A DNA stretch of 64,000 nucleotides from Azospirillum oleiclasticum (GCF_013423485.1 NZ_JABFFR010000005.1:372001-436000); one strand, 5' to 3'; positions 1 to 15,677 are shown, counted from the first letter of the stretch. Notes: generated from the sequence alone by a model not told the origin. Program-made: numbers and translations.

Positions 1-1729
<1,729 letters not shown>

Positions 1730-1732
1730 ACC

Positions 1733-2533
<801 letters not shown>

Positions 2534-2546
2534 GGAGCCGCAACCC

Positions 2547-2828
2547 ATGGACCATTTCGCCTGGATGGCCTGGACCTGGCCGACCGCGGCCTTCTTCGCC
2601 GGCATCGCCGTGGCGCTGGCGACCATGACGGTCCTGGCGGTGCGGCGGCCGGAGACGCCGCGGCACGGCATCCTCGGCCTCGACACCACGCGCGGCGACC
2701 GGCTGTTCCTGTCGCTGCTGGGCAGCGCCTTCATCCATCTGGGGTGGCTGGGGCTGGTCGGACCCGACCTGACCGTCGCCTCGATCCTGTCCCTGCTCTA
2801 CGCCGCGGCGGTCTTCCGCTGGGTGTAG
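2547..2828 (+). CDS. DUF2160 small membrane protein of the glycerol transporter operon
   Basis: A 93-residue protein with about three hydrophobic segments and little else. It matches what I know of DUF2160, a family found between permeases and binding protein in GlpSTPQV-type glycerol operons; its precise role is not established. An accessory part in the transporter complex is the simplest inference from its fixed position. It lies 13 bases after glpQ and 47 bases before the binding-protein gene, on the same strand. Confidence 0.8.
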   Translation: MDHFAWMAWTWPTAAFFAGIAVALATMTVLAVRRPETPRHGILGLDTTRGDRLFLSLLGSAFIHLGWLGLVGPDLTVASILSLLYAAAVFRWV

Positions 2829-2875
2829 ACGGCACTTTTTCGCAACCATTACGATTCTTGGGGGAGGAAACAACC

Positions 2876-4615
<1,740 letters not shown>

Positions 4616-4627
4616 CCGGCGGCCGGG

Positions 4628-4655
4628 GGCGGGCGGGGGAATCCCTCCGCCTGCC
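4628..4655 (+). terminator. Hairpin between glpV and glpK
   Basis: Two GC-rich arms (4628-4640 and 4642-4655) form a stem with two G-U wobbles, followed by a short CTTTGCTTG tract. It sits 12 bases after the glpV stop and upstream of glpK. It resembles an intrinsic terminator or attenuator that would let the binding protein be made in excess over the kinase. Seen by eye only; folding energy was not computed. Confidence 0.45.
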
Positions 4656-4693
4656 CTTTGCTTGCGAACGACAACCATCGGGAATTTGCCGCC

Positions 4694-6195
<1,502 letters not shown>

Positions 6196-6199
<4 letters not shown>

Positions 6200-6990
6200 C
6201 CATGCAGGATTGGCCCGCCACCACGCTGGGCGACGATTTCCGCGGCCGGCGGGTTCTGGTCACCGGCAGCAGCCGGGGCATCGGGGCGGCGGTGGCCGTC
6301 GCGCTGGCCGGGCTGGGCGCGCGGGTGGCGCTGCACGCGGGCGCCAGCCGGGAGGCGGGGGAGGCGTTGCGCGACGGCATCGCCGAGGCGGGCGGCGACG
6401 TCGTGCTGCTGACCGGCGATTTCCGCGATCCGCGCGCCGTGGAGTCGGTGGTGGATGGAGCCGTCGAGGCGCTCGGCGGGCTGGACGTGCTGATCAACAA
6501 CGCCGGCACCATGGTCGCCCGCCAGCCGCTGGAGACGATGCCCGATGAGTTCCTGGACGAGGTGGTCGACCTGAACCTGCGTTCGGTCGTGGTCGCCTGC
6601 CGCCGCGCCTTGCCGGCGTTGAAGGCGGCGGAGGGGGCGGCCATCGTCAACACCGTGTCGATCTCGGCCCGCACCGGCGGCAGCCCGGGATCCTCCATCT
6701 ACAGCGCGTCCAAGGCCTTCGTGTCGACCTTCACCCGCTCGCTGGCGGCGGAGCTGGCGCCGCACCGCATCCGGGTCAACGCCGTGTCGCCCGGCACCAT
6801 CGGCACCGATTTCCACCAGCGCTACTCCACCCCGGAGAAGCTGGCGGCGACGGCGGCGCGCATCCCGCTGGGCCGCATCGGCACCGCGGACGACTGCGTC
6901 GGCGCCTATCTGTTCCTGGCGTCGGAGCGGCTGGCCGGCTACGTCACCGGGCAGGTGGTGGAGGTCAACGGCGGACAGTTGATGGCGTAG
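6196..6990 (+). CDS. Short-chain dehydrogenase/reductase linked to glpK
   Basis: Classical SDR of 264 residues. The Rossmann motif TGSSRGIG, the NNAG motif and the catalytic YSASK are all visible, so it should be an active NAD(P)-dependent oxidoreductase. It closes with the usual [12 protein letters not shown] C-terminus. The start codon overlaps the glpK stop (ATGA), which argues for co-transcription with glycerol uptake; a second ATG lies two codons on. Substrate unknown: a polyol or glycerol-derived compound is an inference from position only. It ends 31 bases from the convergent gene on the other strand. Confidence 0.82.
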
Positions 6991-7021
6991 TCGAGGAACG
7001 CGCCGCAACTCTCTGAGACAA

Positions 7022-8050
7022 TTACCGGATCGGTGGCGCCCACAAGAGTCCGCCGTTCTTCCACAGGCGGTTCGGGCCGCGCTCCAGCCGCAGCGGCGAG
7101 CCGCGGCCGAGGTGGCGTTCGAACAGCTCGCCGTAGTTGCCGGCGGCGGCGATGGCGCGGTAGGCCCATTTGGGGTCGAGGCCCAGCGCCTCGCCCAGCC
7201 GGCCCTCGCTGCCCAGCAGCCGGCGCGTCTCGGCGTCGCCGGTCCGGCTCAGCCGCTCCACGTCGGCGCCGCGGATATCCTTTTCCTCCGCCGCGACCAG
7301 GGCCAGCAGCACCCAGCGCACGATGTCGATCCAGACCGGATCGTCGTCGCGCACCACCGGGGCCAGTGGCTCCTTGGAGATCACCTCGGGCAGGATGACG
7401 TAGGCGGCGGGATCGGGGCCGCGGGTGTGGCGCATGGAGGCCAGCGCCGAGCTGTCGTCGGTCACGGCGGTGCAGTGACGGTTGAAGAACGCCGTGTAAG
7501 ATCCGTCCACCGTTTCGAATTCCAGGATCTTCAGCCCGAGCTTCTGGATGGAGTCGAGGTCGCGGAGGTTGGCGATGGTGGTGGTCGCCGTCTGCACGCA
7601 GATGGTGGCGCCGCGCAGGTCGGCCAGGCGGCTCGCCCCGGCGGAGCGGTGCACCATGAAGCCCTGGCCGTCGAAGAAGGCCAACCCGGTGAAGGTGAGC
7701 TTCAGCTCCGCGTCGCGGCCGAGCGTCCAGGTCGTCGCCTCCGACAGCAGGTCGACGGCCCCCTCCGCCACCGCCTCCAGCCGGTTGCCGACGGACAGGT
7801 TGAAGAACTCGACCCGTTCCGGTTCGTGCAGCACCGCCGCGGCGACGGCGCGGCAGATGTCCGGAAAGAAGCCGATCCAGCGCCCGCTGTCGGCGATGGT
7901 GGCGAGGCCCTGGCCGTTGTCGGTGGTGCCGCAACGCAGCACTCCGCGCTCGCGCACGGTGTCGAGCGTTCCGGCGGCGACCGCGTCGGCCCAAAGCAGC
8001 GGCGCCCAGAGCAGGAGGGCGGTGACGAGGGCAACGGGTTTCCACTGCAT
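7022..8050 (-). CDS. Amino-acid ABC transporter binding protein (AapJ/BztA type), orphan
   Basis: Periplasmic binding protein of 342 residues with a signal peptide (about residues 1-26). The mature start TLDTVRERGVLRCGT and the TTIANLRDL region are typical of the general L-amino-acid binding proteins AapJ/BztA. No permease or ATPase genes adjoin it, so it either serves a transporter encoded elsewhere or acts in sensing. It is divergent from a membrane histidine kinase (start codons about 107 bases apart). Its leader carries a 17-base tandem duplication (see 8062-8094). Confidence 0.8.
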   Translation of the reverse strand: MQWKPVALVTALLLWAPLLWADAVAAGTLDTVRERGVLRCGTTDNGQGLATIADSGRWIGFFPDICRAVAAAVLHEPERVEFFNLSVGNRLEAVAEGAVDLLSEATTWTLGRDAELKLTFTGLAFFDGQGFMVHRSAGASRLADLRGATICVQTATTTIANLRDLDSIQKLGLKILEFETVDGSYTAFFNRHCTAVTDDSSALASMRHTRGPDPAAYVILPEVISKEPLAPVVRDDDPVWIDIVRWVLLALVAAEEKDIRGADVERLSRTGDAETRRLLGSEGRLGEALGLDPKWAYRAIAAAGNYGELFERHLGRGSPLRLERGPNRLWKNGGLLWAPPIR

Positions 8051-8061
8051 CGGCGGCCCCT

Positions 8062-8094
8062 GTTCTTCCTTGGATCGCGTTCTTCCTTGGATCG
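8062..8094. repeat. 17-bp tandem duplication in leader of binding-protein gene
   Basis: The 16-base string GTTCTTCCTTGGATCG occurs at 8062-8077 and again at 8079-8094, giving a 17-base period. On the coding (minus) strand each copy contains AAGGAAG, so a Shine-Dalgarno-like element is duplicated 12-45 bases before the start codon. The SD actually used is probably the closer AGGGG. Confidence 0.8.
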
Positions 8095-8157
8095 TGGCCC
8101 CGCCGGGCCTTGACCATCTGACCGCATTCCGGGACCGCGGGCAAAGGAAAACCCGCT

Positions 8158-10248
8158 ATGATGGGAGCGGAATGTCCGCGGACGCCGCGGGGTGCGAACG
8201 AGGCGTGGATGATGGGCTTTGGACGGGTGGGGGTGTCGCACCGGCTGACCGCCGGGCTGATGGCGATCACCCTGCTGACCGTGCTGGCGGCCGGTGTGGC
8301 GCTGTATGGTGTGGACCGCTTCCGTGACGGCTTCGACCGCATCGCCAAGGTGCGTGTCGGCGATCTGGTCGGGGTGGCGCGGCTGGCGCAGCACGCCCAG
8401 GCGATCGCCGTCACCGCCCCGCGACTCGCCGCCACCATCGATCGTTTCGAGCGCGAACGGGCGATGCGGCATCTGGACGACCTGTTCGGGCAGCTCACCG
8501 TGCTGTTCGACGAGCTGCCCGGCCTCGATCGCGACACCGCCGCGGTGCAGGCGCTCCTGCGCTACCGGCAGGAGTTCATCGACAACCTGCGCCGGCTCGA
8601 CCGGCTGGTGGGCGACCGCCACACCGCCGAGCAGAGGCTGCGCGAGCGGCTGGAGGCGGTGAACACGGTCGGGCGCGACGCGCGGGCGGTGCTGCGATCG
8701 CTGATGGAGGACACCGACCGCCGGTTCGAGGAGGGGGGCGACCCCCACGCGCTCTACACCGAGGTCCGCGTGGGGCAGGATTGGCTGGCGGCGTTCGACG
8801 AGGGCGTGACGTCCGCGCTGGTCGGGGCGTCGGCGGCCAACGAGGGGGCGCTCGACCGGCTGATTGCGGCGCATGGGGCGGCGATGGGGCGGACGGCGCT
8901 GGCGCTGGAGCGGCTGCCCGCCGCCGCCGCCAGCCACCTGCGGCCGGTGGTCGGGCGGCTGGCACAGGCGGCGGACGCGGAGGACGGGGTGTTCGCCACG
9001 CGTCTCGCCCTGCTGGTGGGGCAGCGCCAGATCCAGGGGGCGCTGAACCGCATCACCACCGTGTCGGGACAGTTCGTCGCCGCCTCCTCCAACCTGTTCG
9101 TGGACGCCCGCACCGCGGTGGAGAAGGACCGGGCCGAGTTCGCGGTGCTGATGGACCGCGGGGCGGAGCTGCTGATCGCGTTGGTTCTGGTCAGCCTCAT
9201 CGCCGCCGGGCTCGTCGTCGCGCTGCTGCGGCGGCGCGTGATCGCGCGGCTGCTGGAACTGCAGCGCTGCATGCGCGCCCGCGCCGACGGCTATCCGGTG
9301 CCGATCCCGGTGGAGGGCAACGACGAGCTGGCCGACATGGCCGCCGCCTTCGCCTTCTTCGCCCGTGAGATCGACCGGCGGGAGGCCGATCTGCGTGCCG
9401 CCAAGGAGCAGGCCGAACGCGCGCTGGACGACCTGCGCGAGGCGCAGGACCAGCTCGTGAGCACGGAAAAGCTTGCGGCGCTGGGCGGGCTGGTGGCAGG
9501 CGTGGCGCACGAGATCAACACACCCATCGGCGTGGCGCTGACCGGCGCCTCCTTCGTCCACGATCGGGCGGAGGAGCTGCAGGCTCAAGTGCTGGAGGGG
9601 CGGCTGAAACGGTCGGAGTTCGAGCGCGGCGTGACCCAGCTCACCGAGACCTGCCGGCGGGTGCTGTCCAACATCGAGCGCGCGGCATCGCTGATCCAGA
9701 GCTTCAAGCAGGTCGCCGTCGACCAGACGAGCGGCGATCGCCGCCGCTTCCAGATCGGCCGCTACATCGGCGACGTCGCCGCCAGCCTGGAGCCGAAACT
9801 GCGCTCCGCCAACGTCCGGGTGCGCGTGCTGTGCCCGCAGGATGTGGAGATCGACAACCACCCCGGCGTGCTGTCGCAAATCCTCACCAACCTGATCATG
9901 AACAGCCTGACCCACGCCTTTCCCGCCGGCGAGGACGGGTCCGGCCGGGGCGGGACGGTGGAGATCGCCGTCGGCGCCGAGGGCAACGGCCAGATCGCGC
10001 TGCGCGTCAGCGACGACGGCCAGGGCATGACGCCCGACGTGCTGGCCCGCGTCTTCGACCCTTTCTTCACGACGCGCCGCGGCAGCGGCGGCACCGGACT
10101 GGGGTTGCACATCGTGCACAATCTGGTGTCGAAATCGCTGGGCGGCCGCATCACCGTGACCAGCACACCCGGCGCCGGCACCAGCTTCAGCCTGAGATTC
10201 CCGGCCGACGCGCCGGCCGCGGCGGATACGACGGCGGAGCCGGCATGA
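8158..10248 (+). CDS. Membrane-bound sensor histidine kinase
   Basis: A 696-residue two-component sensor. One membrane segment lies near residues 24-44, then comes a long helical periplasmic domain, a second membrane segment near 340-365, a HAMP-like linker and a coiled coil. The phosphoacceptor box LGGLVAGVAHEINTPIG contains the expected His. The ATPase domain has a DDGQGM G1 box, an FFTT F-box and GTGLGL. Start at 8158 has AAAGGA about 8 bases upstream; an alternative is the ATG at 8209. No response regulator adjoins it. The neighbouring orphan binding protein could be a periplasmic co-sensor, which is speculative. Confidence 0.87.
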   Translation: MMGAECPRTPRGANEAWMMGFGRVGVSHRLTAGLMAITLLTVLAAGVALYGVDRFRDGFDRIAKVRVGDLVGVARLAQHAQAIAVTAPRLAATIDRFERERAMRHLDDLFGQLTVLFDELPGLDRDTAAVQALLRYRQEFIDNLRRLDRLVGDRHTAEQRLRERLEAVNTVGRDARAVLRSLMEDTDRRFEEGGDPHALYTEVRVGQDWLAAFDEGVTSALVGASAANEGALDRLIAAHGAAMGRTALALERLPAAAASHLRPVVGRLAQAADAEDGVFATRLALLVGQRQIQGALNRITTVSGQFVAASSNLFVDARTAVEKDRAEFAVLMDRGAELLIALVLVSLIAAGLVVALLRRRVIARLLELQRCMRARADGYPVPIPVEGNDELADMAAAFAFFAREIDRREADLRAAKEQAERALDDLREAQDQLVSTEKLAALGGLVAGVAHEINTPIGVALTGASFVHDRAEELQAQVLEGRLKRSEFERGVTQLTETCRRVLSNIERAASLIQSFKQVAVDQTSGDRRRFQIGRYIGDVAASLEPKLRSANVRVRVLCPQDVEIDNHPGVLSQILTNLIMNSLTHAFPAGEDGSGRGGTVEIAVGAEGNGQIALRVSDDGQGMTPDVLARVFDPFFTTRRGSGGTGLGLHIVHNLVSKSLGGRITVTSTPGAGTSFSLRFPADAPAAADTTAEPA

Positions 10249-10263
10249 ACGGCGGCCCGCCCG

Positions 10264-10962
10264 TCAGCGGTCGCCGCCGGCGTGCAGGCGCCGGATGGCG
10301 TCCAGCCCGGTGGACGACAGGTCGGTCAGCACGGCCAACGCTCCGGTGAAATCGTCGCCCGCCGTGTAGGCGCTCTCGGTCACCAGCGTGGGGATGCCCG
10401 CGGCGAGCGCGGCGCTCAGGCCGTTCACCGAATCCTCGATCGCCAGACAGGCGGCGGGCGGCAGCGCCAGGGCGTCGAGCGCGCGGTGGTAGACCTGCGG
10501 GTCCGGCTTCTTGGCGGGCGCGTCCTCCGCCGTCATCACCGCGGCGAACGCGGCCAGCGGCGGGGAGTCGCCGTTGCCGGCGAACAGCGCCTCCACATTC
10601 ACGCGGCTGGTGGTGGTGGCGATGGCGAGGGTGATGCCGGCCACAAGCGCCTGCGTGATCAGGGGCGCCACGCCGGGCCGGAAGGGCACATCACCGCGCG
10701 CGACGGCGGTGGTGTAATGCGCGGTCTTGCGGCGGTGGAGCGCCGCGACCAACGCATCCGTGGCACGGCCGGGCTCCTCGCGCTCGAGGAAGGCGCGCAG
10801 CCGCTCCTTGCCGCCGGCCACGCCCAGCAGATCGCGGTAGAGCGGCTGGTCCCAGCGCCAGGGCAGGGCGAGCTCCGCGAAGGCGTGGTTGAAGGCGGTG
10901 CGGTGCGCCTCCTCCGTTTCCGCCAGCGTGCCGTCGACGTCGAGGATCAGTGCGCGCAGCAT
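10264..10962 (-). CDS. cbbY: HAD-family sugar phosphatase, CbbY type
   Basis: Cytoplasmic HAD hydrolase of 232 residues. Motif I DVDGTLAETEEAHRTAFN, a helical cap, the motif II TTTS region, the motif III Lys (KKPDP) and motif IV IEDSVNG are all present. CbbY proteins dephosphorylate xylulose 1,5-bisphosphate, an inhibitory RuBisCO misfire product. The wording AETEEAHRTAFN and the last place in the cbb operon, 7 bases after rpe, favour CbbY over a generic phosphoglycolate phosphatase. It converges with the kinase gene, 15 bases away. Confidence 0.88.
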   Translation of the reverse strand: MLRALILDVDGTLAETEEAHRTAFNHAFAELALPWRWDQPLYRDLLGVAGGKERLRAFLEREEPGRATDALVAALHRRKTAHYTTAVARGDVPFRPGVAPLITQALVAGITLAIATTTSRVNVEALFAGNGDSPPLAAFAAVMTAEDAPAKKPDPQVYHRALDALALPPAACLAIEDSVNGLSAALAAGIPTLVTESAYTAGDDFTGALAVLTDLSSTGLDAIRRLHAGGDR

Positions 10963-10969
10963 CGCCGGT

Positions 10970-11626
10970 TCAGCCGCGCAAGTTGCGGATGTTGGCGGCG
11001 TAGGCGTCCGGTCCGCCGGCGAAGGTGGCGGTGCCGGCGACCAGCGTGTCGGCCCCGGCCTCGATTGCCAGCGGTGCCGTCGCCGCGGTGATGCCGCCGT
11101 CCACCTCCAGCGCGATGGGCCGGCCCAGCTCGTCGATGGCGCGGCGGAGCGCGCGGATCTTGGGGAGCTGGCTGTCGATGAAGCTCTGCCCGCCGAAACC
11201 GGGGTTCACCGTCATCACCAGCAGGAGGTCGATGTCGCCCAGCAGATGCTCGACGGCGGCGAGCGGGGTGGCGGGGTTCAGCACCACACCGGCCTTCTTC
11301 CCCTCCGCCTTGATGAGCTGCACCGTGCGGTGCGGGTGCGGGCCGGCCTCCGGGTGGAAGGCGATCAGGTCGGCCCCGGCGCGGGCGAAGGCGGGGATGA
11401 AGGGATCGACGGGGGCGATCATCAGATGCACGTCGAAGGGCTTGGCGCTGTGTGGGCGCAGCGCCGCAACGACCGCCGGGCCGATGGTGATGTTGGGGAC
11501 GAAATGGCCGTCCATCACGTCGATGTGGATCCAGTCGGCCCCGGCCTCGTCCACCGCCCGCACCTCCTCGCCCAGGCGCGCGAAATCGGCGGACAGGATG
11601 GACGGGGCGATGCGGATGGCGGGCAT
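10970..11626 (-). CDS. rpe: Ribulose-phosphate 3-epimerase
   Basis: TIM-barrel epimerase interconverting ribulose 5-phosphate and xylulose 5-phosphate, supplying the substrate of phosphoribulokinase. 218 residues. Family motifs: [46 protein letters not shown] and the C-terminal VDGGI phosphate site. The ATG at 11626 is the start because the conserved N-terminus begins there; a 12-codon upstream extension lacks similarity. In autotrophs this gene is also called cbbE. It lies between cbbS and cbbY. Confidence 0.93.
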   Translation of the reverse strand: MPAIRIAPSILSADFARLGEEVRAVDEAGADWIHIDVMDGHFVPNITIGPAVVAALRPHSAKPFDVHLMIAPVDPFIPAFARAGADLIAFHPEAGPHPHRTVQLIKAEGKKAGVVLNPATPLAAVEHLLGDIDLLLVMTVNPGFGGQSFIDSQLPKIRALRRAIDELGRPIALEVDGGITAATAPLAIEAGADTLVAGTATFAGGPDAYAANIRNLRG

Positions 11627-11747
11627 GGCGGGCCTCCAGGGTGGGACTGCGGGGGAAGACAAGGCCCCCTCCCCGGACGCCGGGGGGCGCCGCGGGGAGG
11701 GGTAGGAACGGCGCGCCGGCCGAGAGGAGCGCCGAGGGGAGGGAGGG

Positions 11748-12113
11748 TCAGGCGCCGGGGCGGTGGCCCGGACGATGGATGGTCACGCAGGTCCCCTGCG
11801 TCTGGCGCCGGTTGTCGTAGCCCATCAGCCGGATCATGTGGCCGGGATGCTCGCGGTGGCAGGCCTTCACCTCGTCCAGCACGGCATCGACGGAGCGTTC
11901 GGCGAACAGCGGCAGCTTCCACATGTACCAGTAGCTGCCGCCGGCGTGCTCCGGTTCCGAATGCTCGATGGCGGGGGTCCAGCCCTTGGCGATCACGTAA
12001 TCGACCAGCGTGCGCAGCCGCGCGCCGTCCATCTCCGGCAGGTAGGAGAAGGTGCCGTAACGCCGGCTGCGCGCGTCGTCGAGGCTGGAGCGGTAGTCCT
12101 GGATGGCGGTCAT
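11748..12113 (-). CDS. cbbS: RuBisCO small subunit, form I
   Basis: 121-residue small subunit that caps the L8 core of form I RuBisCO. Recognisable stretches are [13 protein letters not shown], the GWTPAIEH segment, [10 protein letters not shown] and MIRLMGYDN. The N-terminal IQDYRSSL is typical of form IA small subunits. It lies 22 bases after cbbL on the same strand, the standard cbbLS order. Downstream (11627-11747) is a 121-base spacer before rpe. Confidence 0.95.
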   Translation of the reverse strand: MTAIQDYRSSLDDARSRRYGTFSYLPEMDGARLRTLVDYVIAKGWTPAIEHSEPEHAGGSYWYMWKLPLFAERSVDAVLDEVKACHREHPGHMIRLMGYDNRRQTQGTCVTIHRPGHRPGA

Positions 12114-12135
12114 GGGGTCGTCTCCTCGGAAGGGG

Positions 12136-13548
12136 TCACACCGCGGCCAGCTTGTCCACGGTGTCGAAGTCGAAGCGGATTTCCTGCCAGGTCTCCATCG
12201 CCACGCGCAGCTCGCTGCTGTGCTGGCTGGCGCCGGTCAGGATCTCGCGGGCCTCGCGCTCCAGGTTGCGGCCCTCGTTGCGGGCCTCGACGCAGGCTTC
12301 CAGCGCCACGCGGTTGGCGGCGGCCCCGGCGGCGTTGCCCCAGGGGTGGCCCAGAGTGCCGCCGCCGAACTGGAACACCGCGTCGTCGCCGTAGATCGCC
12401 AGCAGCGCCGGCACGTGCCAGACATGGATGCCGCCGGACGCCACCGGCAGCAGGCCGGGCATGAAGCCCCAGTCCTGGTCGAAGAACAGGCCGCGGGCGC
12501 GGTTCTCCGCCACACGCCGCTCGCGGACGAGGTCGATCCAGCCGAGCGTCGCCTCGCGGTCGCCCTCCAGCTTGCCGACGACGGTGCCGGTGTGCAGGTG
12601 GTCGCCGCCCATCAGCCGCAGCACCTTCGCCAGCACGCGGAAATGGATGCCGTGGTTGGGGTTGCGGTCGAGCACGGCGTGCAGCGCCCGGTGCACGTGC
12701 AGCAGCATGCCGTTCTGGCGGCACCAGTTGGCGAGCGAGGTGTGGGCCGTGAAGCCCGCCGTCAGGTAGTCGTGCATGATGATGCGCATGCCGAGCGACT
12801 TGGCGTGCTCGGCGCGCCGGAACATCTCCTCCACCGTGGGGGCGGTGACGTTGAGGTAGTGGCCCTTGCGCTCGCCGGTCTCGGCCTCCGCCTTGTGGAT
12901 GGCCTCGGCCACGAAGTCGAAGCGCTGGCGCCAGCGCATGAAGGGCTGGCTGTTGACGTTCTCGTCGTCCTTGGTGAAGTCCAGCCCGCCGCGCAGGCAT
13001 TCGTACACCGCGCGCCCGTAATTCTTGGCGGACAGCCCCAGCTTCGGCTTGATGGTGCAGCCGAGCATGGGGCGGCCGTAGACGTTCATCAGGTCGCGCT
13101 CGACCGTGATGCCGTGCGGCGGGCCGCCGCAGGTGGTGACGTAGGCCAGCGGGAAGCGGATGTCCTCCAGCCGCAGCGATCGCACCGCCTTGAAGCCGAA
13201 CACGTTGCCGGCGATGGAGGTCAGCACGTTGACGACCGAGCCCTCCTCGAACAGATCGAGCGGGTAGGCCACGAAGGCGAACCAGCTGTTGGTCTGGCCC
13301 GGCACCTTCTCGATGCGGTAGGCGCGGCCCTTGTAGTGGTCGAGGTCGGTCAGCAGGTCGGTCCACACGGTGGTCCAGGTGCCGGTGGAGCTTTCCGCCG
13401 CCACCGCGGCGGCGGCCTCCTCCGCGTCCACACCGTCCTGAGGAACCACTTTGAAACAGGCCAGCAAGTCGCTGTCCCGCGGGGTGTAATCCGGTTCCCA
13501 GTAGGTCGAGCGGTAGTCCTTGACGCCCGCGCTGTAGGCTTTGCTCAT
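12136..13548 (-). CDS. cbbL: RuBisCO large subunit, form IA
   Basis: Catalytic subunit that carboxylates ribulose 1,5-bisphosphate. 470 residues. Catalytic K167 and K169 in GCTIKPKLG, the carbamylated K193 with D195/E196 in [11 protein letters not shown]286, and loop-6 K326 in [10 protein letters not shown] are intact. Sequence stretches such as [32 protein letters not shown] and AKNYGRA are those of the green-like form IA, not the form IC typical of many alphaproteobacteria. No carboxysome genes are seen, so the enzyme is presumably cytosolic. Third gene of the cbb operon. Confidence 0.97.
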   Translation of the reverse strand: MSKAYSAGVKDYRSTYWEPDYTPRDSDLLACFKVVPQDGVDAEEAAAAVAAESSTGTWTTVWTDLLTDLDHYKGRAYRIEKVPGQTNSWFAFVAYPLDLFEEGSVVNVLTSIAGNVFGFKAVRSLRLEDIRFPLAYVTTCGGPPHGITVERDLMNVYGRPMLGCTIKPKLGLSAKNYGRAVYECLRGGLDFTKDDENVNSQPFMRWRQRFDFVAEAIHKAEAETGERKGHYLNVTAPTVEEMFRRAEHAKSLGMRIIMHDYLTAGFTAHTSLANWCRQNGMLLHVHRALHAVLDRNPNHGIHFRVLAKVLRLMGGDHLHTGTVVGKLEGDREATLGWIDLVRERRVAENRARGLFFDQDWGFMPGLLPVASGGIHVWHVPALLAIYGDDAVFQFGGGTLGHPWGNAAGAAANRVALEACVEARNEGRNLEREAREILTGASQHSSELRVAMETWQEIRFDFDTVDKLAAV

Positions 13549-13570
13549 GGCGGCATCTCCTTGAAGATTT

Positions 13571-14635
13571 TCAATGGACCGTGGGCGCCAGCGCGCCGGC
13601 CTTGTAGCGCTTCGCCATCTCCGGCAGCGGGATGGGCGTGATGCGCGGCGCGTTGCCGGCGGTGCCGAACTGTTCGAAGCGCTGTTCGCACAGCGCCTGC
13701 ATGGCGGCCATGGCCGGCTTCAGAAAGGCGCGCGGGTCGAACTCGGCGCGTTTCAGGGCCGCGACCTTGCGGAACTGGCCGGTCATCGCCATGCGGCAGT
13801 CGGTGTCGATGTTGATCTTGCGGACCCCGAAGCGGATGCCGTTGACGATCTCCTCCACCGGGACGCCGAAGGTCTGGGGCATCTCCCCGCCATGCTCGTT
13901 GATGATGTCCTGCAGCTCCTGCGGGACGGAGGAGGAGCCGTGCATGACCAGATGCGTGCCCGGCAACCGCTCGTGGATCGCCTTCACCACATCCATGGCG
14001 AGGATGTCGCCATCCGGCCGGCGGGAGAATTTGTAGGCGCCGTGTGAGGTGCCCATGGCGACGGCGAGCGCATCGACCCGCGTGCGCGCCACGAACTCCG
14101 CCGCCTGCACGGGATCGGTCAGCAGCTGGTGGCGGCCGAGCGCGCCCTCGAAGCCGTGCCCGTCCTCCGCCTCGCCCTTGCCGCTCTCCAGCGAGCCGAG
14201 GCAGCCAAGCTCGCCTTCCACCGAGACGCCGACCATGTGCGCCAGTTCGGCAACGGTGCCGGTGACGGACAGATTATGGGCGTAGCTGGCCGGGGTCTTG
14301 GCGTCGGCCTCCAGCGAGCCGTCCATCATCACCGAGGTGAAGCCGTTGGTGATGGCCGACAGGCAGGTGTCCACGTCGTTGCCGTGGTCGAGATGCAGGC
14401 AGACGGGGATCTCCGGGTAGAGCTCCACCGCCCCCTCCACCAGCCGCCGCAGGATGGGATCGCCGGCGTAGGCGCGCGCCCCGCGGCTGGCCTGGAGGAT
14501 GACCGGCGAGGCGGTGCGCCGCGCTGCGTTCATGATCGCCAGGAGCTGTTCCATGTTGTTGATGTTGAAGGCCGGCACCCCGTAGCCGCGCTCGGCGGCA
14601 TGGTCGAGGAGCTGGCGGAGCGTGATCGTCGCCAT
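13571..14635 (-). CDS. fba: Class II fructose-bisphosphate aldolase
   Basis: Zn-dependent aldolase (354 residues) acting on fructose and sedoheptulose bisphosphates in the Calvin cycle and gluconeogenesis. Visible: [23 protein letters not shown] at the start, the metal site [19 protein letters not shown], the MHGSSSVP motif and the NIDTD motif. The ATG at 14635 is chosen because family similarity begins there. In cbb operons it is called cbbA. Spacing: 29 bases after prkB and 22 bases before cbbL. Confidence 0.95.
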   Translation of the reverse strand: MATITLRQLLDHAAERGYGVPAFNINNMEQLLAIMNAARRTASPVILQASRGARAYAGDPILRRLVEGAVELYPEIPVCLHLDHGNDVDTCLSAITNGFTSVMMDGSLEADAKTPASYAHNLSVTGTVAELAHMVGVSVEGELGCLGSLESGKGEAEDGHGFEGALGRHQLLTDPVQAAEFVARTRVDALAVAMGTSHGAYKFSRRPDGDILAMDVVKAIHERLPGTHLVMHGSSSVPQELQDIINEHGGEMPQTFGVPVEEIVNGIRFGVRKINIDTDCRMAMTGQFRKVAALKRAEFDPRAFLKPAMAAMQALCEQRFEQFGTAGNAPRITPIPLPEMAKRYKAGALAPTVH

Positions 14636-14664
14636 GGGTCGGGTCTCCCGCGGGCGGTGGCTGG

Positions 14665-15543
14665 TTACGAGCGCCAGGCGCGGCGCTTCTCGTCCATCAG
14701 GCGCCAGATGAAGGGGGTGAAGATGAGCTGCATCGCCATCTCCATCTTGCCGCCGGGCACCACGATGGTGTTGGCGCGCGACATGAAGCTGTCGTGCAGC
14801 ATGTTCAGCAGGTAGGGGAAGTCGATCCCCTTGGGGTTGGCGAAGCGGATCACCACGAAGCTCTGGTCGGCTGTGGGAATGTGCCGCGCGATGAAGGGGT
14901 CGGAGGTGTCCACCGTCGGCACCCGCTGGAAGTTCACGTGGGTGCGGGTGAACTGCGGGCAGATGTAGTGCACGTAGTCGTGCATGCGCCGCAGGATGGT
15001 GTCGGTGACGGCTTCCGTCGAATAGCCGCGGGTGGCCTTGTCGCGGTGGATCTTCTGGATCCACTCCAGATTGATCACCGGCACCACGCCGATCAGCAGG
15101 TCGGGGTGGCGGGACACGTCCACCTCGCCGCAGGCGACGGCCCCGTGCAGCCCCTCGTAGAAGAGCATGTCGCTGGCCGGCAGGTCCTCCCACGCGGTGA
15201 AGGTGCCGGGGGGCTGGTTGTAGGGGGCGGCCTCCGCCGCGTCGTGCAGGTATTTGCGGTAGCGGCCGGTGCCCGTCTCCGCGTAGGTGCGGAACATCGC
15301 CTCCAGCTCGGGGAACAGGTTCGATTCAGGCCCGAAATGGCTGAATGTGTGATCGCCCGCCGCCAGCCGCTGCGCCAGCTCCGCCTTCATCTCCACGCGG
15401 TCGAAGCGGTGGAAGCTGTCGCCCTCGACGATGGCGGCCTTCACGGCCTCGCGCCGGAAAATCTCCTCGAAGGTGCGGGTGACCGAGGTGGTGCCGGCCC
15501 CGGACGAGCCGGTGATGGCGATGATGGGGTGCCGTGCCGACAT
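14665..15543 (-). CDS. prkB: Phosphoribulokinase
   Basis: Generates ribulose 1,5-bisphosphate from ribulose 5-phosphate and ATP, the step unique to the Calvin cycle. 292 residues, the length of the octameric proteobacterial type. The P-loop GSSGAGTTS is at residues 12-20, followed by [10 protein letters not shown] and, later, [16 protein letters not shown]. First gene of the operon in this window; also called cbbP. No cbbR regulator is adjacent, unlike the usual divergent arrangement. Confidence 0.95.
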   Translation of the reverse strand: MSARHPIIAITGSSGAGTTSVTRTFEEIFRREAVKAAIVEGDSFHRFDRVEMKAELAQRLAAGDHTFSHFGPESNLFPELEAMFRTYAETGTGRYRKYLHDAAEAAPYNQPPGTFTAWEDLPASDMLFYEGLHGAVACGEVDVSRHPDLLIGVVPVINLEWIQKIHRDKATRGYSTEAVTDTILRRMHDYVHYICPQFTRTHVNFQRVPTVDTSDPFIARHIPTADQSFVVIRFANPKGIDFPYLLNMLHDSFMSRANTIVVPGGKMEMAMQLIFTPFIWRLMDEKRRAWRS

Positions 15544-15592
15544 CCTGGGGCCCTCCGTGGCGGTTGCGATGGAGGAAGCCTACGGGGGCGGC

Positions 15593-15618
15593 GCCTTGCC
15601 CGGAACGCCCGGGCAGGC
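15593..15618 (-). terminator. Hairpin between 15678-16226 gene and cbb operon
   Basis: Arms GCCTTGCCCGG (15593-15603) and CCGGGCAGGC (15609-15618) pair with one bulge. It lies between the stop of the upstream minus-strand gene and prkB. It could end the upstream transcript or belong to the cbb leader; there is no T tract, so the call is weak. The cbb promoter must be in 15544-15677 or upstream of the neighbouring gene. Confidence 0.35.
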
Positions 15619-15677
15619 AGGGGTGGGAACTCTCCGGGGTGGGGTCGCACCTAGCCGGTCGGGCAGGGCGGCGACCG

